Part shown: positions 35,698 to 43,719 of the stretch, one piece after another
Position numbering within the stretch: the stretch's first letter is position 1
How the letters are laid out: every line of letters begins with the position of its first letter
Notes under the pieces: model-generated
What the model was told of the DNA's origin: nothing
The model's input: only the letters and a program-made list of their open reading frames with translations
Database searches by the model: none
Position numbers and translations under genes: made by a program
Assembly (NCBI GenBank): GCA_024760545.1
Contig: CP060501.1
Span: 3,860,036 to 3,924,035, forward strand
Source: Nitrospira sp.
Lineage (GTDB): Bacteria; Nitrospirota; Nitrospiria; Nitrospirales; Nitrospiraceae
DNA length: 64,000 nt
Direction of reading: 5' to 3'

Positions 35698-35835
35698 ATG
35701 AGTCTACCGATCTCTCTTGGATTATTTGTACTTGCCGAATTATGCGAGATTGTGAGGTGGGTATCTTGATATGGCTGGCAAGCGGAGAGGGCAGGCATTG
35801 GGGTTACGGCGCAGCCGGCTCACTTTGGGCGCTCA
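35698..35835 (+). pseudogene. truncated, frameshifted UPF0060 (YnfA-like) gene
   Basis: ATG 35698 starts MSLPISLGLFVLAELCEI, the first helix of a UPF0060/YnfA small multidrug-resistance-like protein. After a +1/-1 shift near 35750 the next frame reads VGILIWLASGEGRHWGYGAAGSLWAL, matching the second part of the family (E-I-G-x-x-L-x-W-L-W). Beyond about 35835 the resemblance stops although the family is normally about 108 residues. So the gene is both shifted and cut short. The surrounding 35560-36338 has no intact gene. Confidence 0.6.
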
Positions 35836-36338
35836 AGCCCAATGCGGCCTATAGTGTTAGAAAGGTGAGCCAGGCCCAGAAATGTCTGCTTGTTGTAAGA
35901 ATGACGAGAGGAGTCAGACTGATGAGCAAGGAGCCTCATGAGTCGGCATGCCGCTGAAGTAGATTTTCCCCTGTGCATCCAGGAGAACGGTGGATTTGTT
36001 TGCATTCGCCGATCGAGGGCTGATGAATTAGAAATACCGTTGACGGGTAACATGGACGAGGGATAGAGGTCGGCAGACCATACGTTGCCTACGCTTCCCA
36101 CGGTAAGCCCTCGGCTGGTACAGATTTCCAGTCTATATTGCAATCTCGAATCAAGTTCTCCTCCGCATCAGTCTCTTGCGAGCACAGTACTTCGAATCTG
36201 ATCTTTCCGGTTCTTCCTTCTATCGTTTCATCATAGCGTTATCTGCCCGGCTCCGCACGCGAGCTCATCCCGCCGTTTCCTCTGTAGCGGGACGAAAGCC
36301 TGAGATGCGGGCAGGAAAGCTCTGGGAAGGACCATCCC

Positions 36339-37628
36339 ATGACTCGCTCAATTCGATTTTTGCTGCTGGCCATAACAGTCCTGAGCATGACCCTCGCGGT
36401 AGATGGACGCCATGCCGTCGATGCCGCCGATCAGGCTGCACAATCGTCCTTGGCGTTACCAGATTTGATCCCGGAAGCCTTGGCCAGAAATCCGGAACTT
36501 GTGGCGGCGCGCAGGCAATGGGAAGCCGCCTCGCAACGGATTGTGCAAGCTCGATCGCTGGATGATCCCACGCTGTCCGTGCACTTGTGGAATTTTCCGC
36601 AGACCTTCAACGTCACGCAGACGCAGAACAGCATTTTCGGTCTTTCGCAGAATCTCCCGTTCCCCGGCAAACTAGCTCTGAAGAGCGAAATAGCGAGCCG
36701 GTCGGCCGAAATGACAGAACAGGTTCTCCATGGGAAAGAAAGGGAACTGATCGCTCGCGTCAAGGAGGCTTACTACGACCTGTTTCTTGCGCACAAGGCA
36801 ATCCAGATTCATTATGAACAGGTCGAATTGCTCAGGCAGTTCTTCGAGATTGCGAACGTGAAGTTCCGGACGAGGAAGGGATCGCAGGCCGATGTGCTCA
36901 AGGCTCAGGTCGAGCTATCTGTGTTGCACCAGCAACTTCCCGTTCTGGAACAGCGTCGCGAGACCGCAGCAGCGCTGCTGAACACCCTCCTGGACAGGGA
37001 CCCTCTATCGCCTTTGGGCGTTCCTCAGGAGCCGTCTCTGATGCCGATCGACATAACCATCAACGATCTGCATCGTCTTGCACTGGACACTAGGCCGGAG
37101 TTGAAAGCCGCAGAACTGGCTGTTCGACATAGTGAACAAACTCGCGCGCTTGCCCAGCGTCAGTACTACCCGGACTTCAACGTGGCGTTTCAGCGCTTTC
37201 AGAACTTTCAAGCCAGCGATGGATTCGGCGCCTACGTGGCGATGACCATCCCCTTTTCGTTCTGGACCAAACCGAAGTATGACGCTGGTCTGCAAGAAGC
37301 TGTCGCGTCGGTTGAAGCCGCGCGGGCACAGCGGCACACGTTAGAAAACATGACTCGCTTTCAGGTCAAAGACCTCCTAGCCAAGGTTCGGGCGAGTGAA
37401 CAGGTGGCCAAGTTGTATCACACCACGATCCTTCCTCAGGCCGTACAGAACCTTGAAGCCGCGCGAGTGGGGTATCGCGTGGGAAGGGGAGGGTTTCTGG
37501 ATCTTATTGATACGCAACGAGCCTGGAGGGGATTTCAGCATGAATACTACCGAGCGCTGGTCGAGCGGGAGCATCGTCTTGCGGAACTCGAACAGGTGAT
37601 CGGAACTGGTCTGAATAAAAACAGCTAA
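36339..37628 (+). CDS. TolC-family outer-membrane channel, orphan
   Basis: A 429-residue TolC-family protein with a signal peptide (residues 1-30). Repeats start at LALPDLIPEALARNPELVAARRQWEAA and DLHRLALDTRPELKAAELAVRHSE. The LSQNLPFPGKLALKSEIASRSAEM segment resembles CusC (13056-14360), so it is likely from a metal-RND system. AAGGA precedes the ATG. No adaptor or pump gene follows: only a strong ribosome site and a dozen codons of a lost gene (37645), then the ars region. It may serve one of the other pumps or be a relic. Confidence 0.9.
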   Translation: MTRSIRFLLLAITVLSMTLAVDGRHAVDAADQAAQSSLALPDLIPEALARNPELVAARRQWEAASQRIVQARSLDDPTLSVHLWNFPQTFNVTQTQNSIFGLSQNLPFPGKLALKSEIASRSAEMTEQVLHGKERELIARVKEAYYDLFLAHKAIQIHYEQVELLRQFFEIANVKFRTRKGSQADVLKAQVELSVLHQQLPVLEQRRETAAALLNTLLDRDPLSPLGVPQEPSLMPIDITINDLHRLALDTRPELKAAELAVRHSEQTRALAQRQYYPDFNVAFQRFQNFQASDGFGAYVAMTIPFSFWTKPKYDAGLQEAVASVEAARAQRHTLENMTRFQVKDLLAKVRASEQVAKLYHTTILPQAVQNLEAARVGYRVGRGGFLDLIDTQRAWRGFQHEYYRALVEREHRLAELEQVIGTGLNKNS

Positions 37629-37644
37629 GAAGGGAGGTATGGGC

Positions 37645-37704
37645 ATGCGACAGTTCCTGCGCAAAAAAAGTCTTGTTGTACCTGAGGCGGAATTCCGCCC
37701 ATAG
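37645..37704 (+). pseudogene. start of a truncated gene downstream of tolC
   Basis: A strong ribosome site (AAGGGAGG) precedes ATG 37645 and the codons MRQFLRKKSLVV, a basic N-terminus turning hydrophobic like the start of a membrane-fusion protein. The frame runs into the rearrangement junction at GTAC (37678-37681) and stops at 37704. In RND operons an adaptor gene normally follows the channel, so this is probably the stump of that gene. Confidence 0.4.
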
Positions 37705-38262
37705 ATACTGATCGGACTATCGCCCAGCCCGTCAGCAAAGCCGGCCTCTTTCCACATCCGAATGTTGCCATCGTGGCCCCAGCGGCGGCTCTTGGAGAAG
37801 ATCGCATCGACTTGCGCCATCGTGAGTCCTTGTATCGGATTGTCCTTGTTGACGTAGACCGCAAGCGCATCAATGGCGACGGGGATCGCGGTGGGTTTAT
37901 ATCTGTGTTTCTTTTCGAAGGCATCGATCTCGGTATTTTTCATCGAGCGGGACATCGGCCCAAACTGCGCCGTGCCTTCGATCAATGCCGGTGGAGCGGT
38001 GCTCGAACCCTTGCCTTCGATCTGAATTTTGACGCTGGGATATTGTTTGCGAAATCCTTCGGGCCCAGAGGGTCATCAGATTATTGAGCGTATCCGAGCC
38101 GATGCTGTTGACATTGCCGGATACCCCGCTGACCTTGACGTAGGCTTTCAAACCGGGGTCGAGCGTGACCACGTTATCGGCATAGACCGGAGAACTGTTG
38201 GACATAAACGCCCCAAGAAGGGCGACACACCCCAGACCGGACCAGGTAATTGCTCTGTTCAT
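37678..38262 (-). pseudogene. 5' half of pstS-like phosphate-binding protein gene, cut and frameshifted
   Basis: The ATG at 38262 follows a perfect AAAGGAGG and begins a signal peptide (to about VYADN), then [30 protein letters not shown], the start of a PstS-type phosphate-binding protein. One extra base in the GGGCCC at 38061-38066 shifts the frame; it continues [20 protein letters not shown] through [14 protein letters not shown], and YGRNSASGT. There, at GTAC (37678-37681), homology stops in mid-domain. The missing half lies at 41054-41466 on the opposite strand and resumes with the very next residues. It follows acr3, as phosphate-binding genes often do in ars operons. Confidence 0.85.
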
Positions 38263-38318
38263 TGCGACCTCCTTTCATCATGCATAAAGGTTGATGTTTG
38301 AGGGAGACCCGAGTTGAG

Positions 38319-39443
38319 TTACTGGAGCGTAGCCGGCTCGCGAGCGTGAACGAGTTGTGAAGGCTGGCCATCTCTTTCTTGAGACTCTGGGGGGAACCAA
38401 TGCCGTGTCTGGTTGCAGACCCGACAGATGGAGAGCATCACAGGCACTTCCACCAGCACGCCGACCACTGTCACCAGAGCGGCACCGGATTCAACACCAA
38501 AGAGCGCGATCGCCGTGGCGACGGCCAATTCAAAGAAATTGCTAGCTCCGATCAATGCGCCCGGAGCCGCCACCGAATACGGCACCTTGAGCCATTTCAT
38601 CGACCCATACGCCAGCGACGCATTCAAGTAGACCTGGAGCAAAATCGGAATGGCGATCAAGATTACATGCCAGAGTTTCCCGGTAATGTTCTCCGCCTGA
38701 AAGGCGAATATCAGCACCAGGGTGAGCAGCAATGCCACAATGGTGACAGGACCGAACCGGCCTATTATGTTCGCTTCGAACCATTCTTTTCCGTACTGAC
38801 CGATGAACCACATCCGCGCCGCAATGCCGATGGTCAACGGAATCACAATGAACGCAAGGACTGAATAGAAGAGTACTTCAAATGGAACGCTGAGCGATGA
38901 CGCCCCGCTGACCAGAAACCCGACGATCGGCGCGAATAGGACGAGCATAATGAGATCGTTGACTGCTACCTGAACCAAGGTGTAGCCGGGATCGCCGTCC
39001 GTGAGATAACTCCAGACGAACACCATAGCGGTACATGGCGCTGCCGCCAGGATGATCGAACCCGCGATATATTGGTCAGCTTCCCCCGGCGTGACCCAGG
39101 CGGAAAAGATGTAGCGAAAGAACAGCCACGCGAAGAAGGCCATCGAGAACGGCTTCACCAGCCAGTTGATCACCAACGTCACGGCCAGGCCTTTCGGCCG
39201 CTTGCTGACATTGCGCACGGAGGCAAAGTCCACCTTCATCATCATCGGAATGATCATCAACCAGATCAACATGGCGATGGGGAAATTGATGTGGCTCCCT
39301 TCACCGAATTCCAGACTTCGGAAGGTCTGAACGACATCAGGCAAGGCCTTCCCAAGGATAACCCCCGCCGCCATGCAGCCAGCGACCCAGAGGGTGAGAT
39401 ACCGCTCAAAGAGATTGAGTTGTTTGCTCGCGGGTGCCGTCAT
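38319..39443 (-). CDS. acr3: arsenite exporter, ACR3 family
   Basis: A 374-residue membrane protein with about ten helices. The segment IILAAAPCTAMVFVWSYLTDGDPGYTLVQVAVNDLIML includes the conserved Cys of the ACR3 family's fourth helix, and PGALIGASNFFELAVATAI is its other signature. It expels As(III) using the proton gradient. Its ATG overlaps the arsC stop by 4 bp. The last stretch after residue 350 is hydrophilic and not conserved. Upstream are arsC, arsI and arsR; downstream the broken pstS. Confidence 0.95.
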   Translation of the reverse strand: MTAPASKQLNLFERYLTLWVAGCMAAGVILGKALPDVVQTFRSLEFGEGSHINFPIAMLIWLMIIPMMMKVDFASVRNVSKRPKGLAVTLVINWLVKPFSMAFFAWLFFRYIFSAWVTPGEADQYIAGSIILAAAPCTAMVFVWSYLTDGDPGYTLVQVAVNDLIMLVLFAPIVGFLVSGASSLSVPFEVLFYSVLAFIVIPLTIGIAARMWFIGQYGKEWFEANIIGRFGPVTIVALLLTLVLIFAFQAENITGKLWHVILIAIPILLQVYLNASLAYGSMKWLKVPYSVAAPGALIGASNFFELAVATAIALFGVESGAALVTVVGVLVEVPVMLSICRVCNQTRHWFPPESQERDGQPSQLVHAREPATLQ

Positions 39444-39862
39444 TTCAGTAATTCCTCAATACGGTTCTTGAGCATGAAAAACGCCTGATCAAACGCCGCG
39501 TCTTTTTCGGCCTCGGATCCGGTGACTTTCGCCGGATCAGGTGTACTCCAATGCAGTTTCTTCGCCTTGCCGGGGAATAGCGGGCAGCTCTCTCCGGCGG
39601 CTCGGTCGCAAACCGTGATGATGAGGTTGTATGCTTGCCAAGCGACTTCATCCACTGACTTGCTGCTTGGATTCCCAGGATTGATACCATGGCGTTGTAG
39701 CGTCTCGATCGACTTCGGGTGAACATAACGCGCGGGCACGGTTCCGGCGCTCCAGGCCTGATAGCAGCCTTGGCCGAAATGGTTAATCAGGGCTTCGGCC
39801 ATAATGGAGCGGCAGGAATTTCCCGTACACAGCACCAGCACTTTGAGCGGATGCTTTTCCAT
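39440..39862 (-). CDS. arsC: arsenate reductase, thioredoxin-coupled (low-MW phosphatase fold)
   Basis: A 140-residue protein. VLVLCTGNSCRSIMAEAL holds the CX5R catalytic loop (C12 to R18). Two further cysteines in TVCDRAAGESCPLFPG form the relay disulfide reduced by thioredoxin. It converts As(V) to As(III) for ACR3. The start MEKHPLKV shares one base with the arsI stop (TGATG), so translation is coupled; longer starts would overlap arsI. It overlaps acr3 by 4 bp. Confidence 0.94.
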   Translation of the reverse strand: MEKHPLKVLVLCTGNSCRSIMAEALINHFGQGCYQAWSAGTVPARYVHPKSIETLQRHGINPGNPSSKSVDEVAWQAYNLIITVCDRAAGESCPLFPGKAKKLHWSTPDPAKVTGSEAEKDAAFDQAFFMLKNRIEELLK

Positions 39863-40335
39863 CAGCCGCAACATCCCGCTGTGTTCTCGGAAGGCTCGCA
39901 GCAATTCGGCGTGCCCATCGTTTCCGGTGTGCAGCAGGCACTTTCTGGGCTAACGGGTTTCTCAGCAAAAATCTGGGCGTCTTCCATCGTCCGGTAGGTT
40001 TCCCATGCCACGCCCGCAGGGTCTTGCACCCAAGTTTTATCGGACTTGGCATAGCAACAGACCGTTTCACCTTCATCAAACACGGGCAACGCTGCGCTTT
40101 TCATCCGTCCGCGTAATTCATCCAGCTCGCCAGTGTCATCAACTTGAATCCCGAGATGGTCGACACCCTTCTTGCTGGCGCGGGTCGAAACCGCAAAATT
40201 CACGTGCGGGTCATCGAGCAGCCACTTCGCATAGTCCGCTTTGGTTTTGACTGGCTCCGCGCCGAACAGGGCACTATAGAAGGGAATGGCCTGTTCGATA
40301 TTTTCGACACCGACATGGATGTGAAGGCGTTTCAT
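39862..40335 (-). CDS. arsI: ArsI-type dioxygenase (glyoxalase fold, C-As lyase) / CadI family
   Basis: A 157-residue glyoxalase/bleomycin-resistance-fold protein. HxH at 5-7, H60 (GVDHLGIQVDD) and E112 (AWETY) are the Fe(II)-site candidates, and the vicinal pair C93-C94 (TVCCYAKSDKTWVQDP) is the trivalent-arsenical binding site of ArsI. ArsI cleaves methyl or aromatic groups from trivalent organoarsenicals. The tail adds three more Cys-Cys pairs (ACCTPE, NCCEPS, GCCG). Databases often call these CadI. Overlaps arsR by 4 bp. Confidence 0.88.
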   Translation of the reverse strand: MKRLHIHVGVENIEQAIPFYSALFGAEPVKTKADYAKWLLDDPHVNFAVSTRASKKGVDHLGIQVDDTGELDELRGRMKSAALPVFDEGETVCCYAKSDKTWVQDPAGVAWETYRTMEDAQIFAEKPVSPESACCTPETMGTPNCCEPSENTAGCCG

Positions 40336-40703
40336 GATGTTTTCTCCTTTGCTTCGCAGCAGTTGGACAATTCAATGATCGAACATTTCCGCTTTTTATC
40401 ATTGCGGATGCTGGCAAACTCGATCCTGCAGCAGTCTTCGACCATGAAGCGGATCAACCCTGAGAAAAATTCGAAATTAGCACTGTAGATAATGGAGCGA
40501 CCTTCTCGACGCGACACGACAAGATCTGCATGACTCATATGCGACAAGTGAAACGAAAGCGTATTGTGAGGGATCTGCAAGGCCTCGCTCAGTGAACCGG
40601 CCGACGCACCAGACGGTCCATATTTCACGAGCATACGAAACACCCGCAGGCGGGTATCCTGTGAGAGCGAATCAAAGGCGGCGAGAGCTTGTTTAGTGTC
40701 CAT
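40332..40703 (-). CDS. arsR: ArsR family arsenic-responsive repressor
   Basis: A 123-residue ArsR/SmtB winged-helix protein. DNA-binding helices are at SAGSLSEALQIPHNTLSFHLSHMSHADL. The typical helix-3 CVC site is missing; instead Cys lie near the C-terminus (C91-C92, C107, C115-C116), like the alternative As(III) sites of other ArsR lineages. It should repress its own operon (arsR-arsI-arsC-acr3) until arsenite binds. A palindrome lies just upstream of its start. Confidence 0.93.
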   Translation of the reverse strand: MDTKQALAAFDSLSQDTRLRVFRMLVKYGPSGASAGSLSEALQIPHNTLSFHLSHMSHADLVVSRREGRSIIYSANFEFFSGLIRFMVEDCCRIEFASIRNDKKRKCSIIELSNCCEAKEKTS

Positions 40704-40704
40704 A

Positions 40705-40722
40705 TGTCCAGAATACTAGACA
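40705..40722 (-). promoter_or_regulatory. candidate ArsR operator
   Basis: TGTCTAG-TATT-CTGGACA read on the minus strand is a near-perfect 7-bp inverted repeat that ends one base from the arsR ATG. A TATAAT lies just upstream (40724-40729). The overlap of dyad and transcription start region fits an autorepressor site. A -35 box with normal spacing is not evident. The gap 40704-41053 holds nothing else recognisable. Confidence 0.5.
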
Positions 40723-41053
40723 AATTATAATGAGTCAACCCTCCCCTTCCCTCTTGTCTCTGTGACGGCCGCGATGAAACCTCATCAGACACCTTCGATG
40801 ATCCTTTCTCAGACACTGCCCGCACCCCGCGGATCCTTCGCCCGAGTCTTTCACGACGGAGAGACGCGTGATGGACAGCGTCGAGCTGTCCTAGGTCGCC
40901 ACCACCGTTTCATCTATTCTTGAGACGACGAACGATTAGAAATGAGGCAACATGCTCATCAGTCAGTTATTCACTGTGATTGTTGCGCACCAACATGTTG
41001 TTCATGAAGTTATCCTCAGAACATGGGATCTCAGAGCCGTAATGTTTTCACTT

Positions 41054-41466
41054 GTACCTATGGATTCTTCAAGGAACATGCCCTCAAAAACGGGGATTTC
41101 AAGGACGAAGTCAAAGAACAGCCGGGCTCAGCCTCCGTGGTCCAAGGTATAAGTGAAGACCAGGCGGGTATCGGCTATAGCGGTATAGGATATCTCACCT
41201 CGAACGTCCGCACCGTTCCACTGGCAGAGAAGGACGGCATGCCGTATCAAGAGGCCAACCAACAAAACGCGGACAATGGATCCTATCCGCTCTGGCGCCA
41301 TCTCTACCTCTATGTCAACAAGGTGCCGAATAAACCTTTGGATCCTATCGTCAGAGAATTCGTCAAATTCATCTAGAGCAAAGAAGGGCAACAGGTGGTG
41401 ATCAAGGATGGGTTTTTCCCACTGAAAGCCGAGATGATCGAGAAAGAACTGAAGAAACTTGATTAG
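41054..41466 (+). pseudogene. 3' half of pstS-like phosphate-binding protein gene
   Basis: From GTAC (41054-41057) the plus strand reads [19 protein letters not shown], then [21 protein letters not shown] and [21 protein letters not shown], the C-terminal half of PstS, directly continuing the residues lost from the piece ending at 37678. A TAG at 41374-41376 interrupts VKFI-SKEGQQVV; the frame then runs to the natural stop at 41466 (KELKKLD). No start codon or ribosome site belongs to it, so it cannot be expressed as a normal protein. Confidence 0.85.
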
Positions 41467-41776
41467 CGCGTGGTGCCCGCTATGGGACGATGATATCTCC
41501 CTCGCCCCTTATGGCGGGGGAGAATATCGAGAATCTGTCCCTGGCTCATCGCCATTACCGGCGTGAAGATCTACCCACATCGACACCTTAGCACAGCCAT
41601 AGGCTCCAGCTACTGCCGCGTCTTTAACTGCAACCATGCTGCAGCAGTCCGGACGAAGCGAGTCCCACCCGGCGGAAGGCCTGGGGACACTGGAAACATC
41701 AGCCGGGTGCGAGTCGCTCGTCCAACTCGTTGAACCACCGATGCCACCGTTCCAAGTTTCCTGGACCAGCATCGCT
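41467..41776. other. 310-bp stretch without a recognisable gene
   Basis: Lies between the pstS fragment and hipB. A G/C-rich imperfect hairpin (CTCGCCCC-TTAT-GGCGGGGGAG, about 41501-41522) might end transcription of the old pstS, but no T-run follows. No coding sequence is supported. Confidence 0.3.
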
Positions 41777-41977
41777 TCAAGCCAGCCCCAGGCATCTGAG
41801 GATTTTCAGAGCTGATCCCAGCGTAATGGTCGACCGTTTCTGTTCGAAATCATTAACCGTCGGGCCGCTGACACCCGCCAGCACGGCCAGCTTCTTCTGG
41901 CTTAATTTCTGTTCCTTGCGGCGCCTTACCGCTTCTTCGACAAGGCCTTGCCAATCAAGGCGAAGGTTCCGTTCCAT
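41777..41977 (-). CDS. hipB: HipB-like antitoxin, XRE family HTH
   Basis: A 66-residue helix-turn-helix protein (VEEAVRRRKEQKLSQKKLAVLAGVSGPTVNDFEQ) in the HipB size range. It begins inside the end of hipA (52-bp overlap) in a different frame, so the antitoxin comes after the toxin, the reverse of E. coli hipBA. It should bind DNA at the palindromes upstream of hipA and hold HipA inactive. Confidence 0.82.
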   Translation of the reverse strand: MERNLRLDWQGLVEEAVRRRKEQKLSQKKLAVLAGVSGPTVNDFEQKRSTITLGSALKILRCLGLA

Positions 41978-43131
41978 CGTTTGTCCATGTGTGAGAATAT
42001 TTCATCTTTTATCGAATTGCTGCCGATCTTGCTCTTCGCGATGGCCTCCCTGGCGGCCTGCCGGCGTCGATCCAGCTGACCCGTTGCCATCGCCATAGCG
42101 TCTGTGGATAAACCGAAATCCTCACCCAATCGGATCAGTGTCTGCGGCTTCAAATTCACTATCGAAATATTCGTAGCACCGCCGATCGATAGCGCAATGG
42201 TCTTATATCCATACAAGACTGCCGATACGGCGTCGTACGCGGGTGACAATCGCAAGCCGGTATCGGTATGGAACATGGCGAAGTTCTTTAGATGCATGTC
42301 GGTGTTGCCGAGCAGAACCCCGGCGAGGATGCGCAAATAGAGCTTGTAGATCTCGGCGGGCAGGCAGCCCGGCGTCTGCCGAAGGAAATCCGCCATGCTT
42401 TGGTGGCTTCCGCTGTATTTTGCCTCGGAAGGGTTGCCCAGCAACTGGTTAAACTCCTCGAAATGTATCCGTTGGCTGTCCGCTGTCCGGTCAAAACGCT
42501 TGATGATCAGCGCCTGATCGGTAAAGCCCTCAATGCGTCCCATGTACAGATGAACAATGCTGTCGTCGGGCAGCAGCGCCTTGAGCGCCATCGTTGTCAG
42601 GTATTCATTGGCCGTCAGGTCCTCATGACGCGGCGACGGGAATTTTCCGATATGCGTGCTCAATTCCCTCGCGCGCGCCGGCCTGAATTTTCCATCCTCC
42701 TCGATGAGGGCCAACTTGGGCTGGATACCCGAGAGCGATGCCCGCCCGGCCATGACCGCCATGTCCATGGGGTTGTCAGGTTGGATGGTGCCGCGCTCCT
42801 GCGGTTCCGGATCGATCACGGAGACGGCGCCAGCGCAGTCCTGCCCGAAAGCCAACAGCAATTCAAAGCGCGAGGCCCGGCGCTTGGCCAGTAGGCGCGT
42901 CTGCGCTTCTTCCAGCCAGCCTTCTGCGACCAGGTTGTCAAAGAATGGCGGCAGCCCGGACTCCGATATCACGGGCTCTGTCTGAAGAGGAAGAGTATGC
43001 GCTATGGACGGCTGACCAGAGGAAAAGTAACTTTCATGATAGGTAAAAGAAGTCCGGTCTCCTGGTTCCTGGCGCAGGATTCCTGCGAAGTGGTCCTTAT
43101 AATAGATGTTTCCCCAAAGTAAGTTTGCCAT
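41926..43131 (-). CDS. hipA: HipA-type serine/threonine kinase toxin
   Basis: A 401-residue HipA protein. The N-terminal couple_hipA domain is about residues 1-105. SLSGIQPKLALI is the phosphate-binding loop that carries the autophosphorylated Ser in E. coli HipA. ALIIKRFDR supplies the ATP lysine, LGNTDMHLKNFA the catalytic Asp and Asn, and LSPAYDAVS the metal-binding Asp. HipA phosphorylates glutamyl-tRNA synthetase in E. coli, stopping translation and giving persistence; the target here is unknown. The ATG lies at the edge of a perfect operator palindrome. Confidence 0.92.
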   Translation of the reverse strand: MANLLWGNIYYKDHFAGILRQEPGDRTSFTYHESYFSSGQPSIAHTLPLQTEPVISESGLPPFFDNLVAEGWLEEAQTRLLAKRRASRFELLLAFGQDCAGAVSVIDPEPQERGTIQPDNPMDMAVMAGRASLSGIQPKLALIEEDGKFRPARARELSTHIGKFPSPRHEDLTANEYLTTMALKALLPDDSIVHLYMGRIEGFTDQALIIKRFDRTADSQRIHFEEFNQLLGNPSEAKYSGSHQSMADFLRQTPGCLPAEIYKLYLRILAGVLLGNTDMHLKNFAMFHTDTGLRLSPAYDAVSAVLYGYKTIALSIGGATNISIVNLKPQTLIRLGEDFGLSTDAMAMATGQLDRRRQAAREAIAKSKIGSNSIKDEIFSHMDKRWNGTFALIGKALSKKR

Positions 43132-43150
43132 GGTAAATTATAATTTACCA
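43131..43150. promoter_or_regulatory. hip operator 1, perfect 20-bp palindrome
   Basis: TGGTAAATTATAATTTACCA is a perfect palindrome that starts at the last base of the hipA start codon. It is the first of three related sites 40 bp apart. Confidence 0.75.
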
Positions 43151-43170
43151 TGAACGAATTTAATTTAAAA

Positions 43171-43190
43171 GGGTAAACTATATTTTACTG
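43171..43190. promoter_or_regulatory. hip operator 2, imperfect palindrome
   Basis: GGGTAAACTATATTTTACTG is a weaker version (GTAAA...TTTAC) exactly 40 bp beyond operator 1. Confidence 0.6.
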
Positions 43191-43210
43191 TTAATATGTT
43201 ATTGATTCTG

Positions 43211-43230
43211 TGGTAAACCAAAGTTTACCA
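43211..43230. promoter_or_regulatory. hip operator 3, palindrome
   Basis: TGGTAAAC-CAAA-GTTTACCA has perfect 8-bp arms, exactly 40 bp beyond operator 2. The equal spacing puts all three on the same face of the helix, suiting cooperative binding by HipB/HipAB. Confidence 0.72.
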
Positions 43231-43530
43231 ATTCAGATTCAACGGGGAGAGGAAGATGGTTAACGGTTGTCGAGCCTGCGATCACGCCGTCGATTAGTAG
43301 GAAGACCAAACAGAGGCGAAAAGTGGCGTAGATTAGCCCTAGCTCATTCTTCACTCCAAGCACATAAGCATAAACCCTACGTGTTCCCGGCGTGTTCTCT
43401 TCACAGCACAACTGGCCCAAATTCCCCTGAATTGGGCTGACCAGAACTGAGTCGAAAAAAAGCCAAACGCCGCTCCTACAGATGGTTTTCACTGTTCTGA
43501 CAAGGAGATGTGAGGGAAGGTCGGAAGGGC
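43231..43530. other. 300-bp stretch without a recognisable gene
   Basis: Between the hip operators and the first tRNA-Arg half. Short open frames exist on the minus strand but none resembles a known protein or has a credible ribosome site. Confidence 0.3.
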
Positions 43531-43569
43531 TTAGGAAACCGCTGCTCTATCCAACTGAGCTACGGGGGC
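43531..43569 (-). repeat. 5' half of a tRNA-Arg(CCU) gene, copy 1
   Basis: Read on the minus strand: acceptor strand GCCCCCG, TA, D-arm GCTC-AGTTGGATA-GAGC, A, anticodon stem GCGGT and loop TTCCTAA with anticodon CCT. It ends exactly at the end of the anticodon loop; the next bases (GCCCT) do not pair with the stem and no TPsiC arm follows. It matches copy 2 at 37 of 39 positions. Confidence 0.75.
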
Positions 43570-43719
43570 GTGACTGTAGTTTCAATGGTTTGCGACTCCC
43601 TGTCAACCCCGATCGTACCCTCCATTCCGGTTTCAGCCTCCTGTTCCCATAGATAGCCTTCTCTGTATGGCTAGCCTACCGAGATGCATGCCGCCATTCG
43701 CCGTGATTGACTTGGCCCT

